Source of the DNA: Tolypeutes matacus
Lineage: Eukaryota; Chordata; Mammalia; Cingulata; Chlamyphoridae
Length of the DNA: 64,000 nucleotides
Assembly (NCBI GenBank): GCA_026826555.1
Contig: JAKSZT010054458.1
Location: 4,344,901-4,408,900, forward strand
Direction: 5' to 3'
The position numbers were made by a program, and so were the translations under genes. Shown here in pieces: positions 12,991-24,929 of this stretch (position 1 is the first letter of the stretch; every line of letters starts with the position of its first letter). The notes under the pieces are model-generated. The model saw only the letters and a list, made by a program, of their open reading frames with translations. It made no database searches and had not been told where the DNA came from.

Positions 12991-13326
12991 ATAGTATGGT
13001 ATTTGTGAAAGAATGATCAATGGAACAGATTAGAAAGTCCAGATAAAGAACCAAATAAATATAGTCAATGCAAATTTTTTAATAAAATTAAAGACACTTT
13101 CAATGGAGAAAGGATAGTGTTTCAATAAATGGTGCTTGAGCAATTGGAGGTTCATGTGCAAACAACAATCCTAGACGCAGAACTTATACCTCACATAAAA
13201 ATTGGCTTATAGAAAGTTATGTAAAATATAAAAATATAAAATTTCTTGATGAAAACAGGAGAAATGAATTTTTAGTTACAACAAAAATATCATGGCCACT
13301 AAGGTGAGACAAGTTTACAGAAAATG
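12991..13326 (+). mobile_element. Separate sense L1 ORF2 fragment
   Basis: 'gatcaatggaacagattaga' (about 13016-13036) and 'ggtgcttgagcaattggagg' (13130-13150) are L1 ORF2 blocks that lie upstream of the end just seen at 12985, so this is a second L1 fragment. It stops at the start of the 13327 segment. Confidence 0.7.
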
Positions 13327-13673
13327 ATATTATACATGCTGATTGGTGGGAACATTAGCCTCCTCTTCCATTTGGTTCCCCAAACCTTGGAAGCCTTTCT
13401 TATAATTCAAATGAAGAAAAATGGATGATTACTCACTGAGGAAACTGCTTAGAAGAAGAGAAAAGGACAAATACTTATATTTGGGAGCCCTCCACTATCA
13501 CAGCCAAGTCTCCTTCCATTTACCTTCTAATGAGGCACCAATACACACAGAGCTTTCACATTTAAACTGTTAAATGTGAGTGACTAGTGCTTCCACAAAT
13601 TACAATGATATATTCTGGGCAAAATATTAAAAAATGCTAGTATTTAAAGCATTAGAGTGAAACAGAAGAAAGC
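13327..13673. repeat. Source-like copy of the 325-bp duplication
   Basis: This is the uninterrupted version of the insert at 11717-12075. It reads straight through 13638-13673, without fold-back, into 'agaacctggtc'. I do not recognise its family. It may be part of an LTR or a unique segment. Confidence 0.85.
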
Positions 13674-14140
13674 AGAACCTGGTCAAAAGTTGATCTTTGA
13701 AAGAAATAAATTATATCAGGTGAATTCATGTTTTTAAGATAATTAAATTGAGGGTAGAATACGTATCTACATGTAATGGGTTGACAAGAACTTAAGCAGG
13801 GAGCTGCATTCTTACCAGCATGAAAAGTTGGATGTCAGAATTTGGAACCAGCAGAATAGAGGAAAAACGAGCAGGAGATTCCCGTAAGGGATGGAACCAC
13901 ATATAGGAAATCCTAAATCCACACTGAAAACTTTCTCCAATACTTTCCTGACACATATAATATGAACATGCAGGTATGATGTTAAGGATCCCAGCGAAAA
14001 ACACAACAGCTCACATTTTAAAGTTCTGAGCAACATTTCAGGTCTTACCACCACAGAAGAGTTTAGAGTTTGAATACAGAAACCAAAATACTTCAAATGA
14101 ACCATTTGGAATGATTTGCATTATGTTTTTTTTAAATCAC
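13674..14140. other. Unassigned sequence
   Basis: Open frames occur on the minus strand but show no known motif. It could be the 5' part of the HAL1/L1-like fragment that follows, but I cannot show it. Confidence 0.4.
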
Positions 14141-14935
14141 AATTTCAAAATCAAAATTGACTCAACATGTGAAAATAAAAGGTATCAATTTTGGTAAAAG
14201 CTGAAAATGTCCCTAAAATAGGTATTATAATGATATTCAAAACTTTAAAGTAAATATAATCAAAATTAATATAGAGATGTAAAATTTCATCAGAGAAATA
14301 GAAAATATAAAGATCCAAATGAAAATCTAAAACTGAAAGGAACTGAATATTGTTATTTTGATCTGAATAAAAAAATTCACCAGATGAGTTTAAAAGGATA
14401 TGGGCTATTTCAGAACATCTAATCTAAAAAATAAAAGAAAGAAAAAGGAGATTGAAAAAAATAAACAGAGGTTTAGTGCCCTGCCCTGTACTATAAGAAG
14501 TGGTCTGATTAACATGTAAGTTTGAGTCCTATGAAAAGAGAAGGAAGAGAATATTGCAGACAGAAATATTTGATGTAATAATATGTAAGGAAATCCCAAA
14601 TTTGGTGAAAAACATCAACTTTACTGATCTAAAAATATATGCTTAATAAATCACTAGTAAAATGGATACAGTAGAGTAAATTAAAAGACATGTTGCAAGT
14701 TCCTTACATTTTACTCAATAATATAAAAATTCCAAGCACCCTGTGAAAAATTGAGACTGCAATATGGTGATTCTTAAAACAATGAACAAATAAAAATGTA
14801 AGTAGGTATGGATATAAAAAGCTAATACAAGAATAAAAGGAATATAAAAATATGTTTGATTAAAACAAAATACAGGATAAAAGAAATAGAGAAAAAACAA
14901 ATAGATGGGACAATTTTTTTTTTTTTTAATGAGAA
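14141..14935 (+). mobile_element. HAL1/L1-like ORF1 fragment
   Basis: 'gatccaaatgaaaatctaaa' (14312-14332), 'tcaccagatgag' and 'aaatcccaaatttggtgaaa' (14591-14611) follow, in order, the ORF1 region of HAL1-type or mid-age L1 elements. A poly(T) run near 14917 and AT-rich sequence end it. Strongly decayed. Confidence 0.55.
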
Positions 14936-15131
14936 CCTCAATTATAAACTGAACACACCAACAACTTGCACTGGTGTGAAAAATTTATGACCGCTGATAC
15001 TAGCAAATTTTTATAACTTTACTTCTAATTCAAGTCCATGGTTTAACTTAGGGTTCACTGTTTATGTAGTGTAGCTCCATGAATTTTTTTAAAAAAAATT
15101 TAATCTGATATCATATATACAAGCTATTATA

Positions 15132-16394
15132 TCAGATTGGTGCAAAAGGAAATGCAGTTTGGACCATGAATTTCACATTATTATAATGAGGCTCAAACAT
15201 ATCTTTACTAATCAAAATAGGAACCATTACAATCAACACATTTTTGCCAGTGAGAAATAAATTTGTTTATTCCTGTAGTGTAAAAATCCATGTTTTGGGA
15301 TTCTACAAACTCTTGTAAAGCGTTTTCTGCATCCTGCTAGTTGTGGAGGCGTTTTCCCTGCAAAAAGTTTTTGAGATGCTTGAAGAAATGGTAGTTGGTT
15401 GGTGAGAGGTCAGGTGAATATGGCAGGTGAGGCAAAACTTCTTAGTCAAATTCGTTCAACTTTTGATGCTTTAGTTGTACGAAGTGTGATTGGGCATTGT
15501 CATGGAGAAGAATTGGGCCCTTTCTGTTGACCAATGTTGACTACAAGTGTTAAAAATTTTGATGCATCTTTGATTTACTGAGCATACTTCTCCGATGTAA
15601 TGGTTTCACTGGGATTCAGAAAACTGTAGTGGATCAGACCAGCAGCAGACCACCAAACAGTGACCATGACCTTTTTCTGGTCCAAGTTTGGCTTTGGGAA
15701 GTGCTTTGGAGCTTCATCTCAGTCCCATCACTGAGCTGGTCATTGCCAGTTGTATAAAATCCACCTTCCATTGCACATCACAATCTGATTGAGAAATGGT
15801 TCGTTGTTGGCGTAGAATATGAGAAGATGACACTTCATAACAACAATTTTTTTTATTTTAGGTTGGCTCATGAGGCATCCACTTATCAAGATTTTTCACC
15901 TTTCCAATTTTCAAATGCCAAATGACCACAGAATGGTTGACCTTGAGGTCTTTGGCAACTTCTTGTGCAGTTGTAAGAGGATCAACTTCAATGATTGCTC
16001 TCAACTGGTAGTTGTCAAGTTCTGATGGCTGGCCACTACACTCCTCATCTTCAAGTTTCTCATCTCTTTGCAAAAGTTCTTGAACCACCACTGCACTGTA
16101 TGTTCATTAGCAGTTCCTGGCCAAATGCATTGTTAATGTTGCAGTTGTATCTGCTGCTTTATGACCCATTTTGACTAAACTAAGAAAATCGCTCATATTT
16201 GCTTTTTGTCTAACATTATTTCCATAGTTCAAAATAAATATAAAATAAGCAGCAAGTAATAAGTCTTTAGCAAAAAAGTAAATAAAGTGAGAAATGCACA
16301 TTAAAATGATGTATAACATAATCACATTTATTTAAGAATGTATTCCAATATCAGTCAGCAATGCAAAACCGCAATTACTTTTGCATCAACCTAA
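15132..16394 (-). mobile_element. Mariner DNA transposon (Hsmar1 type), near full length
   Basis: The left terminus 'tcagattggtgcaaaagg' (15132 on) and the right terminus '...gcaattacttttgcatcaacctaa' style end (to 16394) are inverted repeats of the Hsmar1/MADE1 kind. They are flanked by the TA dinucleotides at 15130-15131 and 16395-16396. The 1,263-bp length is close to the roughly 1.29 kb of the complete human element. The transposase lies on the minus strand. Confidence 0.92.
15190..16240 (-). pseudogene. Mariner transposase, decayed
   Basis: A mariner transposase cuts at the terminal repeats and reinserts the element at TA dinucleotides. The paired helix-turn-helix DNA-binding part is recognisable: the frame at 15858-16091 has 'RDEKLEDEECSGQPSELDN' and 'LKVNHSVVIWHLK'. 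The start region appears near 16190. In the catalytic core the second aspartate block reads H-D-N-A (about 15505-15520). The first block, normally C-D-E, reads C-N-G. The third, normally P-T-D-Y-H, reads P-T-N-Y-H (asparagine codon at 15394-15396). Several stops and frameshifts are present, so it is inactive. The nearest relative I know is the Hsmar1 transposase within SETMAR, but no SET domain is nearby. Confidence 0.85.
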
Positions 16395-16429
16395 TAATAT
16401 TTTCCCTTTTAAATGATTAAAATATATAA

Positions 16430-17355
16430 AATATGATTGAGATATATATTTCAGTGCTGTTAGTTGCAGCCAAAATTTTGTGCTACCATCACGGCCATTC
16501 ATTATCAAAACATTTCCATAATTCCACATAGGAACTCTGTACATTTTAAACCTTAACTTTCTATTCCTTAACCTCACCTGGTGCCCTTGTAACCTATACC
16601 CTAGATTCTGACTCTATGAGTTTGATATTCTAATTGTATCAAATCACTGAATTCACACAATAGTTTTCCTTTTGTGTCTGGCTTATTTCACGTTACATGA
16701 AATCTTCCAGGTTGATCCATATTGTTGCATGTATCAGGACTTCATTTCATTTTATGCCAGAATAATATTCCAATGTATATAAGCCACATTTTATTTATCC
16801 ATTCATCAGCCAATGAAATCTTTGGTTGCTTCCATCTTTTGTGAATAATCCTGCCAAAACATCAGTAAGCAAATATCTCTTTGAGTCCATGCTTTCAGTT
16901 CTTTTGGTTATATACCTAGTAGTGGGGCTGCCAGACGATATGGGAGTCCTATACTTACCTTCCTGAGGAATCCTCAAACTCTTCCACAGCAGTTACACCA
17001 ATTTACATTGCCACCAATTACATTGTAATGAATGTGTTCCTATTTCTCAGCATTCTCTCCAATACTTGTTATTTTTAATAGTAGACATTCTAATGGGTAT
17101 GAAATGGTACCTCATTGTGGTTTTTATTTGTAGTTCCTTGATAGTTAATTATGTTGTGCATATTTTCATGTGCCTTCTGGCCATTTGTACACCTTCTTTG
17201 GAAGGATTCTGTTCAAGTCTTTTGTCCATTTGTAAATTGGGTTGTTTGTCTTTTTGTTGTTAAGGCGAAGGATTTCTTTATATAGTCTATATATTTTCTC
17301 ACATTAGGTAGGTTGCTATTTTACTTTCAGGATAAAAGTCCTTTGAATAACAAAA

Positions 17356-17389
<34 letters not shown>

Positions 17390-17390
17390 T
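16430..17390 (-). mobile_element. Antisense L1 3' region
   Basis: 'ccagaataatattccaatgt' (16757-16777), 'tttatccattcatcagccaa' (16794-16814) and 'tacctagtagtggggctgcc' (16912-16932) are the reverse complement of the L1 ORF2 end and 3' UTR. It runs to 'caaaagttttt' at 17351, where a T28 run (17357-17384) interrupts or extends the L1 T-stretch. Confidence 0.8.
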
Positions 17391-19500
17391 CATAAGGTAT
17401 GAATTTTCTGTTTGTTTCTGACCATAGGACCTGGGTGTCTCCAGAGCCCTCAGGAGCCCCACTATTTGGGGTGGTATCCACTTTTGCAGTCTATGAGATC
17501 CTGCTGAGATGTGCATAAGCATTACCTCTGGGATGACCTCCCTACTCACTTTGAATTCTTTTAGCCATATGAATTCATTTGTCTTTTCCTTTTCCCCCTT
17601 TTGGTCAAGGTCTTTGTTCAGTTGAATTGCTAGTTAGTACTTGAGAGTAATCTCTTGGTGCCAGGAGGCTTATCCCTGGGAGTCATGTCCCACACTTGGG
17701 GGGGTGGGGGGGTGGGAGGTAATGTATGCTGAATTTGGCTTCGAGAGAGGCTACATTTGAGCAACAAGGAGGCTCTGAGAAGGCAACTCTTAGGCACCCT
17801 ATAATACTAAGCTAAGTTTCAATTTCAAGAGTAAAGGTTCATATGCACAGTCATCAATATCAAGGGCCCATCAATGGACCATCCTACTTCAATAGTCATT
17901 GCCCCTGTACTCAGGGAATTCTTGCTCTTCCATTAGAGAATGTGGCAGAGCTACCCAGCATGGGAATTTGATATTCTTTCAGTTATTGTGTGTGAATCTC
18001 CACCCACTGTGACAATGCCCCATGAACACTTGAGCACATTTATATGCCTTATATGTATGCACAGGTGAGCTTCCTTCCGTGTTGCTATGAACTAAGCAAA
18101 TTGAACAGAATCACAGAGCTAGATTCTGAAAGATAAGTTTATAAGAAATAGAAAGGGAGAAGAAGGCTGTGAGCCAACGCCCATATGGGCAAAATCTATG
18201 GTAACAGTGGAAGTGTGTAGATGTACAGTGGAGGGACATGACCATGGTGTAATGATACTGTTTGGTTGGGCAATGCTGGTTTGTCAGGGGAATGGATTAT
18301 GGAGGGTGGCTAGGACTGTCCATGGAACTGGGAGGAGTGTTGGGGCAGGGAGCAGGTGAACACTGGGGACTGGCTGGTACATGGTTGAAACTACAAGGTG
18401 GAGAATGCTATTCTGGCAATATGGCAAGCGAGGGTTCCTGGGTTAGGGTGTTGTATGTGGGGAGCATTTGGGACAGGGTGAACCTGGGACAGGCTTCTAA
18501 AGAGTGTGTGAGTGGTCATCTTGCCATAGTGTGTTATATTAGTGAGTGGAGACCCACATAATGAGTGGCAAGGTGGTGGACACCCATCCTGGGGAGGCGT
18601 GCTCTTTTCTCAAAAAAAAAGGGGGTGTGAGTTTCTCAAGAGCATGGGCAGTGCATAATAGGAGAGGACAGATCAGTGTGTCAAGCCCTCAGTTTTGTTG
18701 CAAGTAACTATGAATCTTGTCCTTCAAGGAGTGAAGCCTGGTGGTTGCTGTGGGTCCTGAGAGGAGGGGGTGGGAGGAATAGAATAGATGGAACTGGGGG
18801 CATTTTGGGTACAATGGAAATATTCTACATGATCTTGCTATGATGAAAACAGGCCATGATGAATTGCAACAAAGTTTATAAAAGTGTATGATCTAAAATA
18901 TACCATAATGTAAACACTGACCACAGTTGGTAGCTATGTTTCAATATTTGTATATCAGTTGTCATAAATGTACCATCCACATATAAAATGCTATTAATGG
19001 GAGAAGGGAGAAAAGGGGGAGGATGTTGGGTATATGGAAATCCCCTGTATTGTGTATGTGACTTTTCTGTAACACAAAACTTCTTTGAGGACAAAATGCA
19101 AAAGTAAGACACTGGGGCAATAAACAGAAGAAAATGTCACTGTATATATAGGACAACAGATCTTACAGCAAATGAAAGGAAAAAGGTCAAAAAATTTTTA
19201 AATTATTTTTTCAATACTTTTTATTATCCCAAATTTTTATTTATTTTTTATTATTTTTTTGTATTTTTTTCTTATGTTTGAAACAATAATTATTATTTCA
19301 TTTTCTTATTAATTGTATTTGGCTATTTTATTGGCTTCATTTTTGAGAAGTTTTGGATCACAGAAGGGTTACAACTGTGGCATTGGAGGATCGTTGGTGC
19401 AGGGTGTCAGTGTATTTCATCTTTTCAAACATATCAGCACTGTTTAACATGGAGATAATAGGGGGTCTCAGTATGTTGGACTACCACCAAGGAACATTTT
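17391..19500 (+). repeat. Long non-coding interspersed repeat 'Y' (probable)
   Basis: The block containing 'cttatccctgggagtcatgt' (17670-17690) and the G-rich 'gggggggtgggggggtggg' near 17700 is, from memory, part of a repeat common in xenarthran genomes. Its right part (about 18890-19110, 'taccataatgtaaacactga') resembles an L1/HAL1 3' UTR in sense. The 99-residue open frame at 18262-18561 has no recognisable motif. Extent beyond 19190 is uncertain. Confidence 0.5.
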
Positions 19501-20039
19501 CTTAATTTCATTGTATATTATAGTAAGGTCTGTTCTATGCGTTCACATGAAATGTGCCGGTAATTTTACAAGGTTATAATGTTCTATCCCTGCAGTGAAG
19601 TTAGACCCTTACTGTGATATGAAGCAGCATATGTTTTCTACTCCCTACTTGGAAGAATGATTTCCCGACAACCAATGCTGAAAATGCATCATTAACACAT
19701 GGCTAAGATTGCTTAACTGCATTTTTAAGGAAATTCAGAACACTGCAGTTTCTTTGAAAATTAAGATAATTTAACTCATGCTTGCTAAAACCTCTCAAAT
19801 ATTTTAGAAAACTTCCTTTATTGTTTTAAATTTCTTATAGAAAAGAGATGTAATCATGGAATTTAGTTATAAAATCATATGTATATAATCAATAATGAAT
19901 GTAAATAAGTTACTATGAGAAGGTAAATTTGCTTTGATTTTTTCTTCATATTTTAAGCACTTAATGTTTCCTATGCTTTGCATAAAATTTCATAGTAAAG
20001 TTAATATCCATTCCAAAGCACATGTTGAATACAAATAAA
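19501..20039. other. AT-rich sequence, nothing recognised
   Basis: No gene or nameable repeat. It may belong to repeat Y. Confidence 0.4.
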
Positions 20040-21250
20040 CTGAACTTATATCTCTGCATTACTCAAGAGGGATGGTCTTATTTATTCACTCAAAAAATTA
20101 TTGTGGAATTACTATAAAATAAGAACAATATAATAGCTGCTTGGGATATATCGCTTAACTAAAGAAAAAAATATGTATTAACAAACCTTACATTCTAATG
20201 GTAAGTGACATTAAAGACAATATAATTGAATCATAAATTAAATTAAATAAAATTAAGTTATTTTAGTATATTTTAAAGTTATAAATCCCATTAAGTATCA
20301 AAAGGTAGAGAAAGGTAAAAGGAATTACAGGTATTTTTCTCAGGCTGCAATTTTTTAAAAAGGTATTTAAGGCAAATATCATTGAGAAGGAAAAATTTAT
20401 GCAAAGACATAAATGTGATGATGGATTTAGCTATGTGATATGTGGTATCCAAAGGAAAATATGTATCAGGCAGAGGAAAAAGCCAAGGCAAAATTTCTGT
20501 GGGAGGAGAATGCTTGGTATATAAGTAACAGAAAAGAAAAGGAAGACTAGTAAGAGATGAAATCAAGGGATGGTACATGCGGGAATTTTTCTGTTGGTCA
20601 TGATGCAAAAGGAGTGCAGATCATCAAAGATGTTCCAGGTTACTTTGACACTGATTAAATTTGGGAACTATTAGAGTGTTTTGAGTTGAGGGATGATATA
20701 ACCTAACATATGTATTAAATATCATTCTGCCATGTTTATATTAAGCTTTCTGTGGCATGGATAGAAGCAGGCAGCCTTTTTGGAGGTTGTTACAATAAAA
20801 AGGAGAAAGATGATAGTGATGAGAGTTGTGTGATAGAATGAAGACAGGAAAAAGTGGTGGGAGTCGGGATATATTTTTAAGTACAGTCTGTGCATTTCCA
20901 GTGAATTGGATATGAGGTGAGAGAAAGAGTAGGATCATGAATGACTGATTTTGTGTGTGTGTGTGCAAATGAAAAGGTACCATTGCCATCAACAAAGATG
21001 GTGAGAAACTCAAAGTGAAGGAAATTTGGGGGTGAAGAGTCTGTTTTGGTCATGTTGAATTTGAGATATACATAAACATACTCAATTTTGGTAGGCAATT
21101 GGATAAGTCAGTCTGGACATTGGGAGACGTATGCACACATAAATTTGGATGTATTAGCTCTATATGCATCATTTATGTTCAGGAAGAACTCATTTCAGGA
21201 ACATGTAAAGATAGAAAAGAAAAAGTCACATTCTGAGCTAGTAAAGAAGA
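20040..21250 (-). mobile_element. Old L2-like (LINE-2) stretch
   Basis: A chain of weak blocks appears in the order known for antisense L2: 'tattcactcaaaaaattatt' (20081 on), 'cttacattctaatggtaagt' (20187-20207), 'ggcagaggaaaaag' (20468), 'ggaggttgttacaataaaaa' (20780-20800) and 'ggtcatgttgaatttgagat' (21048-21068). Frames are all broken. The order of blocks is better evidence than any single one. Confidence 0.6.
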
Positions 21251-21586
21251 CAAAGGGAAAGAGACAAAACCACGCAACTGAGGTATCCTAGAAAGCAAGT
21301 GACAAAATCATGGGAAATGAATGATTAAGTGTGCTGAATATTCATGATAGCTCAAAACAATTGGTATTGAAAATGTATCTTTGTCTTTAGCAATGTGGTC
21401 TTGGGAAATGGTCTCTAAGTGGATGAGTTATTTTAAAAATTGAAAGGCAAACCCTTTGTAGATAAAATTTTTATCAATTTTATTGAAACATATTCATAAA
21501 CCGTACACTTCTTCTAATAGTTTTCCTCCATTAAAAAAAATTATACTTTCTTAAACAGAATAAAGTCTTCTGTTTTACTTCTCTTC
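21251..21586. other. AT-rich sequence, nothing recognised
   Basis: No gene or named repeat seen between the L2-like stretch and the microsatellite. Confidence 0.5.
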
Positions 21587-21603
21587 ATCTATCTATATCT
21601 ATC

Positions 21604-21685
<82 letters not shown>

Positions 21686-21692
21686 ATCTATC

Positions 21693-21739
<47 letters not shown>

Positions 21740-21749
21740 NNNNNNNNNN

Positions 21750-21816
<67 letters not shown>

Positions 21817-21838
21817 ATGTCTATGATCTATCTATCCT
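21587..21838. repeat. (ATCT)n microsatellite with an assembly gap
   Basis: A tetranucleotide array is broken by 'tatatctatcat' variants near 21594-21605 and 21683-21694 and by a run of ten Ns at 21740-21749. The ten Ns mark a gap of unknown size, so the true array length is not known. Confidence 0.97.
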
Positions 21839-24506
21839 ATACCAGTTTAAATTTAGATTCTTTTCATTCCATATTCTATGGAAGGCAATTTCTAAGGCAT
21901 TGAGTAATACAAACTATGGGAATATAATATAAATGCTCAGCCTTCAACAATTCCATTATAAATATGACTGTGAATTAGTTTTATGTTTTGATCTAGTCAT
22001 TATCCATCCCATTCTAAGAATCAGTTAACTCCCATGGATTATTTTGCATGATAAAATGACATTGATAAAAGCTTATAAAAATATGAATAGACCAATATAA
22101 TTTCTCATTTCATGTACTGGAAGTCATTTTATAGGTTAATGGAAAGATTTATGGAATATAAACAGAATCCCTTGTCTTTTCAGTATCCCCCTTCAAGGAC
22201 ACATGTTTTTTAATCTAAGAAAATATTCTTCCTTGTTCTTTTGCAAATATTTCTCTAAGTTTATTTATTTCCCCTTTTCTTTCCTTCTCTATGCCCTTCA
22301 TTACCTTTAGAATGGAAAGAACCTTGCACTTGAAAGATTGAAGGACATGTAGTAACTCTCATCCATACCAGCTTATTTATCCTTGTGTGCACAAACATGC
22401 ACACACTATCCTGAATTAATAAAACTCATAATACTTTTATCAATTTTTCTGTAGGATAAATAGCATTTGGCTATAAATCATAGCCTCAATTTCCAAAAAT
22501 CCATAACTACAATGAGCTATTTAAGAGAATCACTGCTCAAACAGAAATCATTACACATTATGTGATGTTTATTTCAAACAAAGTTGTTTGTCTAAAATAA
22601 AAGCAAACTTTTCTAATGAAGGGCCTGTTACTATCACATCATACTTCTCTATTAATTTGTCTTGTTGATAGCTAAAAATTTCCACGGCTACCCAACTAAG
22701 CCTATATTGGCATGCTGTCTGTCCAGAGATGAAAAGATTTTCTGAAAAACCCTACTTCTCTGTCAGAGACTACCACTTTCAAATTAGCCAATCAGCTATG
22801 TTCTTTTTCTCTGTAACTATGATAGCTGCTTCTCTCCCGGTGCTCCTTAGCAGTCCTCACATAGCTCCCCTCCAAAAAAAAAATCCACTTTCCCTGGAGC
22901 TTAACTGAGGCAGGGCCTATGAGCTATGTATTCAAGTCTGCATATCTTTTTCTCCGAAGGTATTTTCTTCATTATTACCTCAAAACACATTTATTTTTTT
23001 ATTCTCAATGATATAAAATTTCCACTGAAATTGAATCATAGATTTTTAAAATTGTAATGTATATTTTCCAAATTTTACAACCATCAAATCCTCTATTATC
23101 TCAAGCTCTACCTTTTATTCTCTACCAAATTATTTTTAATGGCTGACCACTTTTAATCTTTGCTTAATAAAAGGATTAGGAAGAAAACAGGGAGGTGATA
23201 CTGCATACTGAATTGCTATTCTTTTTAAGCCATGCTGTTAATACATTTTGTTAAAGGGTAGGTTGCAAATGTGAACCCAGTAAATTAATGCAAAAACTAT
23301 TCATTTAGCAAAACCATTCATGTGAAAAATGTATAAGCAAATAATATCAAATGAACCATTTACTGAGAAGGAAAAGCTGTCACTAATGCTCCACCATCAT
23401 CTTGTTTAAAGTTTTTGGATTCAAATATATACTTATATTTTTCTCTAATAATGAGATCTGTCTTAACACAAAAGGATGTCCTAGTTTAATGATGGGGTAG
23501 GAATAAAGACTTATTGACTCATGAGTTTGAGAATACCGCAAAACCTTTTACCTTAAACAATTGCATTTATTTAACTTCACCTTTGACCTCAATCTTGCCC
23601 ACTTTGGACTGGTGGTACACTTGGAATCTGTATTTAACATGGCAGGAGAAATAAGAATCAAAAGCTTTTTTGCTTATTCTGGGAATCAAAAATTATGGGG
23701 AGTGTGATGTACTGTAAGCCATCAGGATTTGTGGAAACAAAACACTGTTGATATCACCAAGCTCTGGTGATAATAAAACATATGACAAGATTCAGGTAGA
23801 AAGGTTTACTATTATGGATATCAGAACACAAATAAATATTTATTGAACACCAACTTCATTTCAGACTGTGGTTTGTGCTCGTGACCATAAGGACTTATAA
23901 TTAGGGCCAGAAAAGATACCAGAACCTGTATATTAAAATAAGGCCTTGAACTCATCCAGCCAAAACATGTCATTTTATCATGAGAAAAAGCTCTTTACCA
24001 TGCTATGAATTTATTGCAAGAGAAATAGATTATTTTCCCTGTATGTAGAATGTGAAACTTCATTAACCTGGTTTTGTACATAATCATTAGCTAGAGTTTG
24101 TGAATCCTTATACAGAACACAGTCTTCATGCCCATTTTGTTAAAGAAATCATTATAAAATCTACAGTATCTGGAAATGTATTTTATAGTTTAGTAGTCAG
24201 GTTGAAAAGTTTGTCCTGAATTGTTTGTTTGTTTTCCAAATAACATGATGTTATCGAAAGGAGTCATATGTTTTGTCTTCGAAAGGACAAGAATCAGGTA
24301 GAAAGGTTTACCATTATCGATACCAGTACACATTTCACACCACTATCAGAGCCTCTGAGATACTTTTGGTATAAATTAAATCAGAAAAGAGTTTCTTACC
24401 TTCTTGGTTTGCTCTCCAAAATGGGAATTTTGCTTAATCCTGTTTTAGTGTAAGTCAGAGAGAAAGACAAGGAAAAAAAAAATCTTGTAAAAATATATAA
24501 GTTCTT
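21839..24506. other. AT-rich sequence, few landmarks
   Basis: No coding region seen. A weak LTR-like stretch may lie at 22690-23000 and a weak L2-tail-like block at 23830-23890. Two 47-bp segments at 23784-23830 and 24286-24332 resemble each other (5 mismatches). Confidence 0.45.
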
Positions 24507-24929
24507 GCCTAATTTTCCAGACCTGCTATAAGAAATACCACAAAACTGATTGGCTTAAACTGCAAGAATTTATTGTCTCACAGCTCTGGAAGCTAGAAGT
24601 ACAATATCAAGGTCTTAGCAGGGTTTGCTTTCTCTGTAGTCCTTCACTTTCTGGCGTCCTTTCTCTCTTTGAGGCTGCTCCTCTGATTTCTGCCACCTTT
24701 TGCCTTCTGTCTGACTGCATCTAAAGACCTTTGTTTATAAGAACTCCAGTATATGGATTAAAACCTACCCCAATTCAGTTGACCTTATCTAAATAAGATC
24801 TTTGAAGATTCTATTCACAAATGAGTCCACACCTTAATTAATAATAATATCTTCAAAAGTCCTAGTTGTGAATGGATTAAAACCCACAGGAACATGGATT
24901 AAGATTTGAATGTGCCTTTTGTGGAATAC
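24507..24929 (-). mobile_element. MaLR/MLT1-like LTR, part 1 (split by a provirus)
   Basis: 'ctgctataagaaataccaca' (24524-24544), 'ggcttaaactgcaagaattt' and 'ctcacagctctggaagctag' are the reverse complement of an MLT1-type LTR. The sequence breaks off at 24929 in 'ttttgtggaatac', where the provirus starts. The expected continuation 'ggtacatgattcag' is found at 30603. Confidence 0.8.

Noticed and set aside
18262..18561. 99-codon glycine/tryptophan-rich frame
   Set aside because: Low-complexity composition follows the G-rich DNA of repeat Y. No domain and no transcription signals.
21587..21838. Regular array that might be CRISPR-like
   Set aside because: The unit is four bases with no spacers, a plain microsatellite in vertebrate-type DNA.
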